Shown piece by piece: positions 9,302 through 17,090 of a stretch of DNA of 64,000 nucleotides. The stretch is from assembly GCA_900469625.1 (NCBI GenBank), contig UBXV01000027.1:1-64000 (forward strand), given 5' to 3'. The notes beneath the pieces are model-generated. The model had not been told where the DNA came from. It did no database searches and was given only the letters and a program-made list of their open reading frames with translations. The DNA comes from Hyphomicrobiales bacterium. GTDB lineage: Bacteria; Pseudomonadota; Alphaproteobacteria; Rhizobiales; Rhizobiaceae. Every line of letters starts with the position of its first letter. Position 1 is the stretch's first letter. The translations under genes were made by a program, and so were the position numbers.

Positions 9302-9514
9302 ATGGCCACTAAGGGCACCGTAAAATTCTTCAACCAGGACAAGGGTTTTGGTTTCATCACGCCGGACGGCGGCGCTAAGGACGTATTCGTCCACATCTCC
9401 GCTGTACAGGCCGCTGGCCTTGCTACGCTGAAGGACGGCCAGGTTGTCACGTTCGACACCGAAGCTGATCGCATGGGCAAGGGCCCGAAGGCCGTCAACA
9501 TCCAGGCTTCGTAA
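9302..9514 (+). CDS. cspA: Cold-shock protein (CspA family)
   Basis: 70-residue single cold-shock domain, the normal size. The nucleic-acid-binding motifs RNP1 (KGFGFI, 14-19) and RNP2 (VFVHIS, 28-33) are intact, as is the [11 protein letters not shown] start. Such proteins bind single-stranded RNA and DNA and melt RNA secondary structure; rhizobia carry many paralogues, and which of them is cold-induced cannot be told from sequence. The ribosome site is strong (AAGGAAAAGG, about 8 bases before the ATG). A leader of roughly 220 bases after the upstream terminator resembles the long untranslated leaders of cold-responsive csp mRNAs. It is followed directly by a clear terminator, so it is monocistronic. 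Confidence 0.95.
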   Translation: MATKGTVKFFNQDKGFGFITPDGGAKDVFVHISAVQAAGLATLKDGQVVTFDTEADRMGKGPKAVNIQAS

Positions 9515-9542
9515 GCCGGATCGTCCGACTGGACTTTTTGGA

Positions 9543-9576
9543 AACGGCGCTCCCTCTGGGGCGCCGTTTTCGTTTG
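9543..9576 (+). terminator. Terminator of cspA
   Basis: AACGGCGCTCC / GGGGCGCCGTT hairpin with a CTCT loop followed by a T-rich stretch (TTCGTTT), 28 bases after the cspA stop. Confidence 0.85.
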
Positions 9577-9665
9577 GGCCATCGGCTTTCGACGGCCCGT
9601 GTCGCCTCGACCTCAAGCGCCAACGACAGCGGCGAACCACGCCCCGCCGTTGGGCGGGAGCCGGT

Positions 9666-10757
9666 CTACTCCGCCGCCTGCTTCGCGGCAGCCGCCTCGA
9701 ACACGGCGTCGAAGGCTGCGTGGATCACCTCCGCCCCGGCCCCGGGCCGGGTGGCGTCCGACGACAGGATCTGGCGATAGCGCCGCGCGCCCGGCCAGCC
9801 CTGGAACAATCCGACCATATGCCGCGTGACATGGGCAAGCCGCCCGCCGTTGGCAATGTGACCACTGGCATAATCGGCCATCGCGTCACGCAGGTCCGCC
9901 CAGAAGCCGAGATCGAGCCGGTGGCCGCGCTCGGAAAATGCCGCGCCGTCATGGCCGAGTGCTGCCTGCCCGGTGAGCGGATGCGGGAAGAAGCCATCGA
10001 CCGCAGTCAGCATCGCGCTGTCGTGATAGGCCGCCCGGCCGAGCATGACACCGTCGAGATGCTTCATTTCGTCGAGAGATTGCGCCAGCGTCTGAAGGCC
10101 ACCATTGATACCGATGAAGATATCGGGATTTTCCGCCTTCAGTCGATGCACGAGATCGTAGTCGAGCGGCGGGATATCGCGGTTTTCCTTGGGCGAAAGG
10201 CCCTGCAGCCAGGCTTTGCGGGCATGGACCCACACCGCATCCGTTCCGGCGTCAACCACACGCGACACCAGATCGCGCAGGGCCACTTCCGGATCCTGCT
10301 CGTCGACACCGATTCGGCACTTCACGGTCACCGGGATCTGGACCGCCGCCTTCATCGCGGCGACGCATTCCGCCACCACGCCGGGCTCCTGCATCAGGCA
10401 GGCGCCAAAGGTGCCGGATTGCACACGGTCGGAAGGGCAGCCGACGTTCATGTTGATCTCGTCATAGCCGAAGTCTTCGGCAATGCGGGCGGCTTCCGCC
10501 ATCTTGCGCGGGTCGTTGCCGCCGAGCTGCAGCGCCAGCGGATGCTCCGACGGGTCATAGCCAAGCACCTTGTCGCGGTCCCCGCGCAAGATGGCATCCG
10601 CCACGATCATTTCGGTATAGAGCAGCGCATGCCGCGAGAGCCGCCGCGCAAAATAGCGGTAATGTCGGTCCGTCCAGTCCACCATCGGCGCTACCGCGAA
10701 GATCGGGGTCTTCGAATACGCCTTTACGGCCGCAGGTTCTTCTGCGTTTTCAGTCAT
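9666..10757 (-). CDS. dusA: tRNA-dihydrouridine(20/20a) synthase DusA
   Basis: FMN enzyme that reduces uridines 20/20a in the D-loop of tRNA using NADPH. The 363-residue TIM-barrel protein carries the Dus hallmarks: APMVDWTDRHYR at about 23-34, the FMN-contact QLGG at about 77-80, NMNVGCPS with the catalytic cysteine at about 107, VTVKCRIG with the FMN-binding lysine, a VHARKAW segment and GINGG. The R-Y-F-A-R-R and the G-L-S-P-K-E-N-R motif are typical of the DusA branch rather than DusB or DusC. Start placed at the ATG at 10757; an in-frame upstream start at 10808 is possible. Convergent with cspA. Confidence 0.95.
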   Translation of the reverse strand: MTENAEEPAAVKAYSKTPIFAVAPMVDWTDRHYRYFARRLSRHALLYTEMIVADAILRGDRDKVLGYDPSEHPLALQLGGNDPRKMAEAARIAEDFGYDEINMNVGCPSDRVQSGTFGACLMQEPGVVAECVAAMKAAVQIPVTVKCRIGVDEQDPEVALRDLVSRVVDAGTDAVWVHARKAWLQGLSPKENRDIPPLDYDLVHRLKAENPDIFIGINGGLQTLAQSLDEMKHLDGVMLGRAAYHDSAMLTAVDGFFPHPLTGQAALGHDGAAFSERGHRLDLGFWADLRDAMADYASGHIANGGRLAHVTRHMVGLFQGWPGARRYRQILSSDATRPGAGAEVIHAAFDAVFEAAAAKQAAE

Positions 10758-11040
10758 GTCTTGTGTCTCTTGTTCGCTCGTGACCGCCAGGAGCCGCGCA
10801 CGTGTCACCGCGCATGCGCCCGACCAAAGTCGTCATCCGTTGCCGGCTTATATAATGCCGCCCTGCAAAAAGCGAGACTCAGTGGGCAAAGCCAGGCCTG
10901 CGCGTCGCGTTGGCGAGACCGAGGGACGACGGCGCACCGCCCGCCAGCAAATCCGACGTCGCCGTGCCCCAAAAATGGCTCACGGCCGCAGCGTCTTGCC
11001 TGCTAGAAATGCCGACGGTGACTCGGTTGCGGGGGGATAG

Positions 11041-11499
11041 ATGCGAAACGGCAGGTTTGTATTCGTGCTGGGGCTTGCGACATCGGTGGCAACGGGCGCC
11101 TGCGCCGAAACCTTCAGGACGCCTGAGGCGCTCATCGAGGCGCTTTACGCGCCCTATCTCGCCGACGGCGATCCGTCGGAGCGCGACACATTCTTCTCGG
11201 ACGGCCTGACCCGTCTCTTCGAAGCCGATGCCCAAGCCAGCCAGGGCGAAGTCGGCGCCATCGATTTCGACCCGGTGGTCAACGGGCAGGATTTCGATAT
11301 CGAGAACCTGCGCTTCGGCGAGGCTGAGATCACCGGCCCGTCGGCCGTCGTCACGGTGCATTTCGACAATCTCTCGGTCCCCGTCACCTTGCGCTACGCC
11401 CTGACCGACGAAGACGGCAACTGGCAGGTCGACGACATCGAAAGCATCGAGGGCGACAACCAGTGGAAGCTGAGCGAGATATTCGCCGAAGCCCGATAG
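11041..11499 (+). CDS. Exported protein, DUF3828-like
   Basis: 152 residues with a signal peptide (about 1-22, ending T-G-A-C-A). The mature part begins with a helix (TPEALIEALYAPYLADG) and then alternates strands with 'SAVVTVHFDNLSVPVTLRYAL' and '(D/E)GNWQVDDIES', the pattern of a small cystatin/NTF2-like fold seen in DUF3828-type periplasmic proteins. No catalytic residues can be named. A G-rich ribosome site (GGGGGG) precedes the ATG by 4-5 bases. The function is unknown. The next gene, also an exported small protein, lies 178 bases downstream on the same strand. Confidence 0.6.
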   Translation: MRNGRFVFVLGLATSVATGACAETFRTPEALIEALYAPYLADGDPSERDTFFSDGLTRLFEADAQASQGEVGAIDFDPVVNGQDFDIENLRFGEAEITGPSAVVTVHFDNLSVPVTLRYALTDEDGNWQVDDIESIEGDNQWKLSEIFAEAR

Positions 11500-11677
11500 C
11501 GCGCTCTTGCAAGGTCGCGCCCGCGGCGCGCAGATGCCCGGCATGGATGCGAACGGGCGGGCGGCTCGGCCGCTTAATCCGGAAAAGGCCAATATCACCG
11601 GCTTGACAGGCAGTGTGCGAGACGATTAGGGCAGCGTTCCTGTATCGATACAGAAGGCGGAAACAAGGGAAGACGGC

Positions 11678-12061
11678 ATGAAACGCGCGCTCGCGGCACT
11701 CCTCATACTCCAACTCGCAGCCTGCCAATCGGTGGCGCTCGAAGACCAGGAGATCGCCAAGCCGAAGCCCCCATCCGTGCCGACGCTGTCTGGAGCCGAC
11801 CTCCAGGCCGCCATCGTCGGCAAGTCGCTGCGTTACACGATCAACGGCGTGGTCTCCACATATTATGCCGACGGCCGCTATGGCTATCGCGACTACGAGG
11901 TGCGCGACGGCGGCACCTACACCATCACCGGTGATGAAGTCTGCATCACCTTCGAGGATGGTGGCCGTCGCTGCGACCAGTACGCCCGGATCGGCGGCGA
12001 CTTCGTCCGGATCGAGGAAGGCGGACGCCAGACCAAGGTCGCCGGCGTCGGGCCGGCCTGA
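11678..12061 (+). CDS. Small lipoprotein of unknown function
   Basis: 127 residues. The signal sequence ends in a clean lipobox (L-Q-L-A-A-C, lipid-modified Cys about residue 16), so it is expected to be a membrane-anchored lipoprotein. The mature domain looks all-beta: '..GKSLRYTINGVVSTYYADGRYGYRDYEVRDGGTY.ITGDEVCITFEDG.RRCDQY', a repeated aromatic/glycine strand pattern typical of small beta-barrel or MORN-like envelope proteins, with one likely disulphide pair (VCI...RRCD). No named family recognised with certainty. Ribosome site GGGAAGACGGC precedes the ATG. Confidence 0.7.
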   Translation: MKRALAALLILQLAACQSVALEDQEIAKPKPPSVPTLSGADLQAAIVGKSLRYTINGVVSTYYADGRYGYRDYEVRDGGTYTITGDEVCITFEDGGRRCDQYARIGGDFVRIEEGGRQTKVAGVGPA

Positions 12062-12401
12062 GGCGTGCCAACCCCCGTGCGCAAACCGCATCAGGGAAGG
12101 CATCCGCCATATCCGATTACCAAATCCACCCTGCCCGCGCGCTGAACCCTTTGCGCTGTTTTCGCGCTTCACCGACGCATGCGGCGGATCGCGCGCCGTC
12201 TTGAACGCGTTGATCGGATCGAGCGTCCGATCGAGCGCGATACAACGCGTCGAACTCTAGTCGTCATCCGGTTACGGCGGCGGGAAGCGGCGTGAATATT
12301 CCGGCAGAATAATGATGCACGGCGACTTGTCCCGAAGTCGCGCTTGCCATCCGGCGGGCGGAGACATACAACCTACGCGATAGTTTCTCGGGGATCAACG
12401 A
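12062..12401. other. Intergenic, no gene seen
   Basis: 340 bases between the two lipoprotein genes. I see no coding frame, RNA gene or repeat in it; the final 100 bases probably hold the promoter of the gene at 12402. Confidence 0.5.
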
Positions 12402-12785
12402 ATGCGCAAGTACCTCTGCCTAGCTTTGATTGCGGCTCTTCTTTCCGGCTGCCAGCCGCCAGCTCCGGATTCCGTTCTCGCATCCCAGAAGCCGCCATCT
12501 GCTTCCGTGCGCAAGGAATTCATGCGGATCGCCCGCATTGCCGGCGGAAAACCAGGGCAGATCAAGACGGCGGAGATATCGAGCGTCGTCCTGCTGGATC
12601 CGAAAGCAAGGATTTATGCGTTCTGCGTGCGCTATACCGAGACAAAGCAACCGGGGGCACTGAGAACAAACGGGATAGCCTTGCGCGATGGGAAGTCGGT
12701 TGACGGAAGCATCAACGACTACCGCTGCCGCGACAAGCGGCTGCGCTACTACAACTTCCCGGAATTCATCGCGATGAAGGGCTGA
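12402..12785 (+). CDS. Small lipoprotein of unknown function
   Basis: 127 residues with a signal peptide ending in a lipobox L-L-S-G-C (Cys about residue 17), followed by a short Pro-rich linker. The mature part has two further cysteines (AFCVRY and DYRCRDK) that could form a disulphide, and ends in YYNFPEFIAMKG. The spacing of strands and the 'D(P)KA(R)IYAFCVRYTETKQ' segment suggests a compact alpha/beta domain. I do not recognise the family; similar short lipoproteins are common and poorly characterised in rhizobia. Confidence 0.65.
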   Translation: MRKYLCLALIAALLSGCQPPAPDSVLASQKPPSASVRKEFMRIARIAGGKPGQIKTAEISSVVLLDPKARIYAFCVRYTETKQPGALRTNGIALRDGKSVDGSINDYRCRDKRLRYYNFPEFIAMKG

Positions 12786-12900
12786 TCGCGGCGGCACGGG
12801 TGAAAACCCGGCAAACGATCCGGCCCGAACTTCGTTACCGATTTATTAACTCAAATCGCCGATCGTCTCGCAATCGCATAGGTGACATCGGAGCGAAAGC

Positions 12901-13023
12901 ATGAGCTACGATTGGAGCGGCGCCAGACGGCGCAGAACGGTGGCGGCAATGGTCAGTGCCGCACTTATGCTGGTGGCGCTGGCAGCCACCGTGGCCGCCA
13001 CACTCACTGACAAGCTGTTCTAG
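12901..13023 (+). CDS. 40-residue single-span membrane peptide
   Basis: A short frame with an ATG at 12901 preceded by GGAGCGAAAGC (well-placed ribosome site). The peptide has a charged N-terminus (MSYDWSGARRRR) followed by one alanine/valine-rich transmembrane segment (about 14-33) and a short polar tail ending D-K-L-F, which predicts an inner-membrane peptide with the N-terminus in the cytoplasm. Composition and ribosome site argue for a real gene; no homologue is recognised. Confidence 0.5.
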   Translation: MSYDWSGARRRRTVAAMVSAALMLVALAATVAATLTDKLF

Positions 13024-13213
13024 CCGCACGACGCCAACCCGGCTGTGCCGGTACGCACACACAGAATGGAGGAGCGGCGCGCGCGCTGCGGCCATCTTCT
13101 GCTGCACGCGAATTGTCCTCGCGAACCCCTCATTCCCAAGGGGTCACAGCTATCGGGAGGTTGTGGCATAGTTCGCCGGGCATCGGGAATGGGGTGCCGC
13201 GGGGGACGATCTC

Positions 13214-13498
13214 ATGAACCCATTGCGCACGACACAGTGCATCGCGCTGTCGCAGCCCGATCTCGACACGCTTCAGCGCGTTTTCGACACGATCTGCGCC
13301 GAGCAGCGCTGGCTCCACGACAGCCCCCGCGCCCGCCGCCATGCGCGCATGCTGATCGACGAGTACCTCGCGGGCACCACGAACGAGCAGCTGCTGCTCG
13401 CCGTCGGCCGCTGGTTTGCCTCCCGCATGCCTGCGGAAACATCGACCGCAGCATATGGCGACGTTCTGGCGTTGTCCCGCGGCGAAACGCACCCGTAA
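13214..13498 (+). CDS. Hypothetical protein, 94 residues
   Basis: Starts at an ATG with GGGGGAC 8 bases upstream. Mostly helical: 'QPDLDTLQRVFDTICAEQ', then 'ARRHARMLIDEYLAGTTNEQLLLAVGRWFASRM'. No signal peptide or membrane segment. The first part (leaf of one long amphipathic helix, conserved-looking 'R.HARMLIDEY..G') resembles small rhizobial cytoplasmic proteins of unknown function. Together with the DUF982 gene 126 bases downstream on the same strand it may form a small lineage-specific unit. Confidence 0.6.
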   Translation: MNPLRTTQCIALSQPDLDTLQRVFDTICAEQRWLHDSPRARRHARMLIDEYLAGTTNEQLLLAVGRWFASRMPAETSTAAYGDVLALSRGETHP

Positions 13499-13624
13499 AA
13501 GCTGCTTACAAAAGCGAGATCCTGCGCTACATTAGCACAATAGTCCGCTTGCCGCGTGGGAGGAGCCCTGCCGCAAGTCGTCGCGATGCCGACATTCATT
13601 GAGATGATCTCGAGGAGGAGACGC

Positions 13625-13864
13625 ATGCATCAAATCATCTGGAACCAGCCGATCGAACTCGACCTCGTGACCGGGGATGTGCGCACCGTGAAGGGCCCTT
13701 CGGATGCACTGGCCTGCCTTGCCGACCAATGGCCGCGCCGCGGCCCGAGCTATGTCGCTGCGCGCAGCGCCTGCCGCGCCGCCATCGATGGCCGGCGCAC
13801 GGTGGAAGAAGCGCGATCTCTGTTCATCTCGGCCGCCCGCGAAGCCGAACTGAAAGCGCATTAG
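13625..13864 (+). CDS. DUF982 domain protein
   Basis: 79 residues. The whole protein fits DUF982, a small family greatly expanded in rhizobia: '(V)KGPSDALACLADQWPRRGPSYVAARSACRAAIDGRRTVEEARSLF.SAAREA' carries the conserved G-P-x-x-A, W-P, A-x-x-x-C and A-R-x-x-F positions. The biochemical role is unknown. The ATG at 13625 is preceded by GAGGAGGAGACGC, a strong ribosome site, which decides the start over an in-frame ATG at 13556. Confidence 0.85.
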   Translation: MHQIIWNQPIELDLVTGDVRTVKGPSDALACLADQWPRRGPSYVAARSACRAAIDGRRTVEEARSLFISAAREAELKAH

Positions 13865-14223
13865 CCGCTATTGACGCCCGCAAGGCGTAGCCGCACTCGC
13901 CAGTTGCAATGGATAGAGCGCGCTGTAAGCCCCGCTGTCGGGGCGCGCACGCATTTCAAGACGATGACCGCTGGCGCTGCAAGCGCGCCCGGAGACATTG
14001 GGCCGCCTGGGACCGAGCGATGGAATTGACGTGCCAATCCGGCGCACTGTCTTCAAATCGCACGCAAATTTCCCGGAAATGGCCCGATTTCTGTCGTGAA
14101 GCGTTCATTTCTCTGCGGTATATCATGAGGTGCCTCACAAAAACCAATTTCGAAGCGCCTCAATCCCATTCAAGGGAAAAGTATAATGTCCCGGCAAGGG
14201 ACAACGAAAACGGGAGAGATATC
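13865..14223. other. Intergenic region with a GC hairpin
   Basis: No gene. A short GCCCCG/CGGGGC hairpin near 13928-13946 may terminate the DUF982 transcript. A TGAGGTGCCTCA inverted repeat occurs near 14128. The rest is featureless to me. Confidence 0.4.
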
Positions 14224-14427
14224 ATGCGTGAACAGAATCTCTATCGCATCGTTGAAGTCACGGTGACGCGCGGCAGCGATCGCTGCGACGTCGGCATCAT
14301 GACCGTGCGCCAGGCACTGGAACTTCAGGTTCCGAGCCTGGAATACAGCCATCCGGAACTGAATTCGCGGTCCGATGGCCGGTTTCTCACGCGCGACCAG
14401 TTGCAGGCCTACGCCTGCTGCGCCTGA
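14224..14427 (+). CDS. Hypothetical protein, 67 residues
   Basis: ATG at 14224 preceded by GGGAGAGATATC. The sequence is compact and hydrophilic (MREQNLYRIVEVTVTRGSD..., ending ...YACCA) with an RIVEVTV strand followed by a helix 'MTVRQALELQ'. No signal peptide, membrane segment or known motif; the C-terminal paired cysteines are of unknown meaning. The frame is open upstream to 13909 but only this start has a ribosome site. Function unknown. Confidence 0.6.
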   Translation: MREQNLYRIVEVTVTRGSDRCDVGIMTVRQALELQVPSLEYSHPELNSRSDGRFLTRDQLQAYACCA

Positions 14428-14494
14428 GATAACCCCTTGCAGCACCCGGAGAGGGTGTTAACGTCCGGCTGGGATTCGAAACAGCCGGACAAAC

Positions 14495-15181
14495 ATGCAA
14501 ACCATCATTCCACCTTCGCCGCCCGTGCTCCTGCCGATCAAAGGCAGCCTCGTGGGTTTTCCCGTGCGCCGCGTCTATTGCGTCGGGCGCAACTATGCCG
14601 CCCACGCCATCGAGATGGGCCACGATCCCGATCGTGAGCCGCCCTTCTTCTTCCAGAAGAATCCGGACAATCTGCTGGTCAGCGGCGATGGTTTCCCCTA
14701 CCCGCCACGCACCGCCGATGTGCACCACGAGGTCGAGCTGGTTGTCGCATTGAAAAGCGGCGGCGCCGACATCCCGGTCGAGCAGGCGCTCGACTGCGTC
14801 TATGGCTATGGCGTCGGCATCGATTTCACCCGCCGCGACCTGCAGGCTGAAGCCAAGAAGGCCGGCAAACCCTGGGCCGCGGCCAAGGCCTTCGAGCATT
14901 CGGCGCCGGTTTCCGAGATTGTGCCGGTCGAGGTGGTCGGCCATCCGGCCAACGGCAATATCTGGCTGAAGGTCAACGGCGAGCAGCGCCAGCAGGGCGA
15001 TCTCGACCAGATGATCTGGAAGATCCCCGAAGTCATCTCCGAGCTGTCGCGGCTGTTCACGCTCGCCCCCGGCGACGTCATCATGACCGGAACGCCTTCA
15101 GGCGTCGGCCCGGTGGTGCGGGGCGACGCCGTGACCTGCGGCGTCGATGGTGTGGCGGCGCTCGCGGTCACCGTTCGCTGA
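14495..15181 (+). CDS. Fumarylacetoacetate hydrolase (FAH) family protein
   Basis: 228 residues, the size of the small FAH-family enzymes (fumarylpyruvate hydrolase, acylpyruvase, 5-carboxymethyl-2-hydroxymuconate-related decarboxylases/isomerases). Metal-binding acidic residues are visible: E79 and E81 in HHEVELVV, and D in GYGVGIDFTRRDLQ at about 110. Also present are CVGRNYAAHA at the N-terminus and the late MTGTPSGVGPV loop. These enzymes cleave or decarboxylate beta-diketo acids in aromatic or pyruvate-derived catabolism, or hydrolyse oxaloacetate-like metabolites; which substrate applies here is not predictable. Neighbour on the same strand is a gamma-carbonic anhydrase 118 bases downstream, with no metabolic link obvious. 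Confidence 0.88.
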   Translation: MQTIIPPSPPVLLPIKGSLVGFPVRRVYCVGRNYAAHAIEMGHDPDREPPFFFQKNPDNLLVSGDGFPYPPRTADVHHEVELVVALKSGGADIPVEQALDCVYGYGVGIDFTRRDLQAEAKKAGKPWAAAKAFEHSAPVSEIVPVEVVGHPANGNIWLKVNGEQRQQGDLDQMIWKIPEVISELSRLFTLAPGDVIMTGTPSGVGPVVRGDAVTCGVDGVAALAVTVR

Positions 15182-15299
15182 TTTCAGGGCGCTTTCATCG
15201 CCGTTCCCGGCAAGATCGTGGAAGCGCTCCTTCGTTCCGTCCTGAAGCATATTCTGCCGCATGCCGTGCCGACCGTGCTCTAACCCTGAGGATCGCCCG

Positions 15300-15830
15300 A
15301 TGCCGCTCTATGCCCTTGGACCTCTGCGCCCGCAAACCCCTGCCCAGGGCAGCTATTGGGTGGCGCCAGACGCCAACATCATCGGCCAGGTGGAAATCGG
15401 CGAGGACGTGGGCATCTGGTTCGGCGCGACGCTTCGCGGCGACAATGAGCCGATCCGGCTCGGCGCCCGCACCAACATCCAGGAAAATACCGTCATCCAC
15501 GTCGACCCCGGTTTTCCCGTGACCATCGGCGAAGGCTGTACCATCGGCCACGGCGCCATCATCCATGGCTGCACCATCGGCGACAACTCGCTGATCGGCA
15601 TGGGCGCAACGGTCCTGAACGGCGCCAAGATCGGTCGCAACTGCCTGGTGGGCGCCAATGCGCTGGTGACCGAGGGCAAGGAATTTCCGGACAATTCGCT
15701 GATCGTCGGATCGCCGGCCAAGGCCGTCCGCGTTCTGGACGATGCCGCCGCCGAGGGACTGAAGCGCTCGGCAAGCCACTACGTCAAGAACTGGCAGCGT
15801 TATGCGATGCAACTGACCAGGCTCGACTGA
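15300..15830 (+). CDS. Gamma-carbonic anhydrase family protein (YrdA/PaaY type)
   Basis: 176-residue left-handed beta-helix protein built from hexapeptide repeats (for example I-G-x-x-x-x repeats from about 25 to 145) with a C-terminal helix. The three histidines that bind the metal in gamma-class carbonic anhydrases are present at H67 (VIHVDPG), H84 (IGHGAII) and H89 (IIHGC). Many homologues (YrdA, CaiE, PaaY) have weak or no carbonic anhydrase activity or act as thioesterases, so the name is by family only. Start at the ATG at 15300. It is convergent with the zur operon and separated from it by a strong hairpin. Confidence 0.88.
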   Translation: MPLYALGPLRPQTPAQGSYWVAPDANIIGQVEIGEDVGIWFGATLRGDNEPIRLGARTNIQENTVIHVDPGFPVTIGEGCTIGHGAIIHGCTIGDNSLIGMGATVLNGAKIGRNCLVGANALVTEGKEFPDNSLIVGSPAKAVRVLDDAAAEGLKRSASHYVKNWQRYAMQLTRLD

Positions 15831-15832
15831 CC

Positions 15833-15858
15833 GCGGCCCTGGAGCGGTCCAGGGCCGC
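15833..15858. terminator. Bidirectional hairpin between gamma-CA gene and zur
   Basis: Perfect inverted repeat GCGGCCCTGGA / TCCAGGGCCGC with a GCGG loop, lying 2 bases after one stop and 6 bases before the other. T-runs are poor on both sides. Confidence 0.6.
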
Positions 15859-15864
15859 GCCCTG

Positions 15865-16260
15865 TCAGGCGCAGCTCTGGCAATGGCCGCGGATCTCTAT
15901 CGTCGTCTTTTCCGTCTTGAAGTTCTGCGCCCGCGTCAGCGCCGTCAGGCGCTGCTCGATCGCCGTGTCGTGGAACTCGGTCACCTGCCCGCAGCCCTCG
16001 CAGATCGTGAACGCCGTCACCCCATTGTCATGCTCGTGGTCATGCGGGCACGTGCAGGCGACGAAGGCATTGAGGCTTTCGAGCCGGTGCACCAGGCCAT
16101 ATTCGAGCAGCTTGTCGAGCGCGCGATAAACCTGCAGCGGCGCGCGGAACCCCTGATCGCGCAGCTTGTCAAGAATGGTATAGGCGCTCATCGGACCTTC
16201 AGAGTGGCTGAGAGCAGCCATCACCATGGTCTGGTTCTTGGTCAGTTGCGGGGTCGCCAT
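15865..16260 (-). CDS. zur: Zinc uptake regulator Zur (Fur family)
   Basis: 131-residue Fur-family repressor. A winged-helix DNA-binding domain fills the first 70 residues ('MSAYTILDKLRDQGFRAPLQVYRALDKLLEYGLVHRL'). The structural zinc site is formed by C87-x-x-C90 and C127-x-x-C130. A His-rich stretch (CPHDHEHD, about 71-78) belongs to the metal-sensing region. It is the last gene of znuC-znuB-zur: its ATG overlaps the znuB stop (TGATG), and the operon context makes Zur much more likely than Fur, Mur or Irr. With zinc bound it should repress znuA, znuCB-zur itself and the COG0523 GTPase, through the boxes listed here. Confidence 0.93.
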   Translation of the reverse strand: MATPQLTKNQTMVMAALSHSEGPMSAYTILDKLRDQGFRAPLQVYRALDKLLEYGLVHRLESLNAFVACTCPHDHEHDNGVTAFTICEGCGQVTEFHDTAIEQRLTALTRAQNFKTEKTTIEIRGHCQSCA

Positions 16261-17090
16261 CAATGATGCCCTCCAGGCGTGGAATGAGACGCTGCCTCCA
16301 ACCGACGCCGCCCGATCGGCAGCAGACTCAGTACGAAAAGCGCAAGTGCTGCGACGACGATAGACGGTCCGGACGGCGTATCCCAGTGCAGCGAGCCGAA
16401 AAGTCCGCCGGTCACCGCGAGCGCGCCGATGACCGAAGCCAGCACCGCCATGATTTCGGGCGACGAGGAAAAACGACGCGCCGTCGCCGCCGGAATGATC
16501 AGGAGCGAGGTGATCAGCAGGATGCCGACGATCTTCATGGCGATGGCGATCACCAGCGCCATCAGGAGCATGAAGAACAGCCGCGCCCGCTCCGGCTTCA
16601 TGCCTTCGGCTTCCGCGAGCTCGGGATTGACCGTTGAGGCGAGCAGCGGCCGCCAGAGATAGACGATGGCAAAAATGACCAGAATGCCGCCGCCCCAGAT
16701 GATGTCGATGTCGGATTCCGACACTGCGAGGATGTCGCCAAAGAGAAATCCGACGAGATCGATCCGGACCCAGGTCATGAAGGCGACGATGACAAGGCCG
16801 ATCGACAGCGCGGAATGCGACAGGATCCCAAGCAGCGCGTCGGTCGACAACGCCCCGCGCCGCTGCAGGAACAGGAGCAGCAACGAAACGGAGGCCGCAA
16901 CGATGAACACCGCCACCATCAGGTTGAGGTCGAGCAGCAAGGACAGCGCTACGCCCAGCAGCGCGGAATGCGCCATGGTGTCGCCGAAATAGGCCATGCG
17001 CCGCCAGATGACGAAGCAGCCGAGCGGCCCCGCCATCACGGCGATGCCGATGCCCGCGACCAGCGCCCGGACGAAGAAATCGTCAAACAT
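16260..17090 (-). CDS. znuB: High-affinity zinc ABC transporter permease ZnuB
   Basis: 276-residue ABC-3 family permease with about eight membrane segments across the whole length. The first segment 'ALVAGIGIAVMAGPLGCFVIWRR', the conserved cytoplasmic loop region 'AEAEGM....ARLFFM' and the 'LLITSLLIIPAATAR' segment are typical of ZnuB/MntB-type metal permeases. It transports Zn2+ from ZnuA across the inner membrane using ZnuC. The start overlaps the znuC stop by 8 bases and its stop overlaps the zur start, so the three are translationally coupled. The last residues are histidine-rich (GGHH). Confidence 0.93.
   Translation of the reverse strand: MFDDFFVRALVAGIGIAVMAGPLGCFVIWRRMAYFGDTMAHSALLGVALSLLLDLNLMVAVFIVAASVSLLLLFLQRRGALSTDALLGILSHSALSIGLVIVAFMTWVRIDLVGFLFGDILAVSESDIDIIWGGGILVIFAIVYLWRPLLASTVNPELAEAEGMKPERARLFFMLLMALVIAIAMKIVGILLITSLLIIPAATARRFSSSPEIMAVLASVIGALAVTGGLFGSLHWDTPSGPSIVVAALALFVLSLLPIGRRRLEAASHSTPGGHH

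Noticed and set aside
13905-13990. A tRNA-like stretch (AATGGATAGAGCGCGC, as in a D-arm) downstream of the DUF982 gene
   Set aside because: No acceptor stem, no plausible anticodon arm and no GTTCGA-type T-arm follow, so it is not a tRNA gene.
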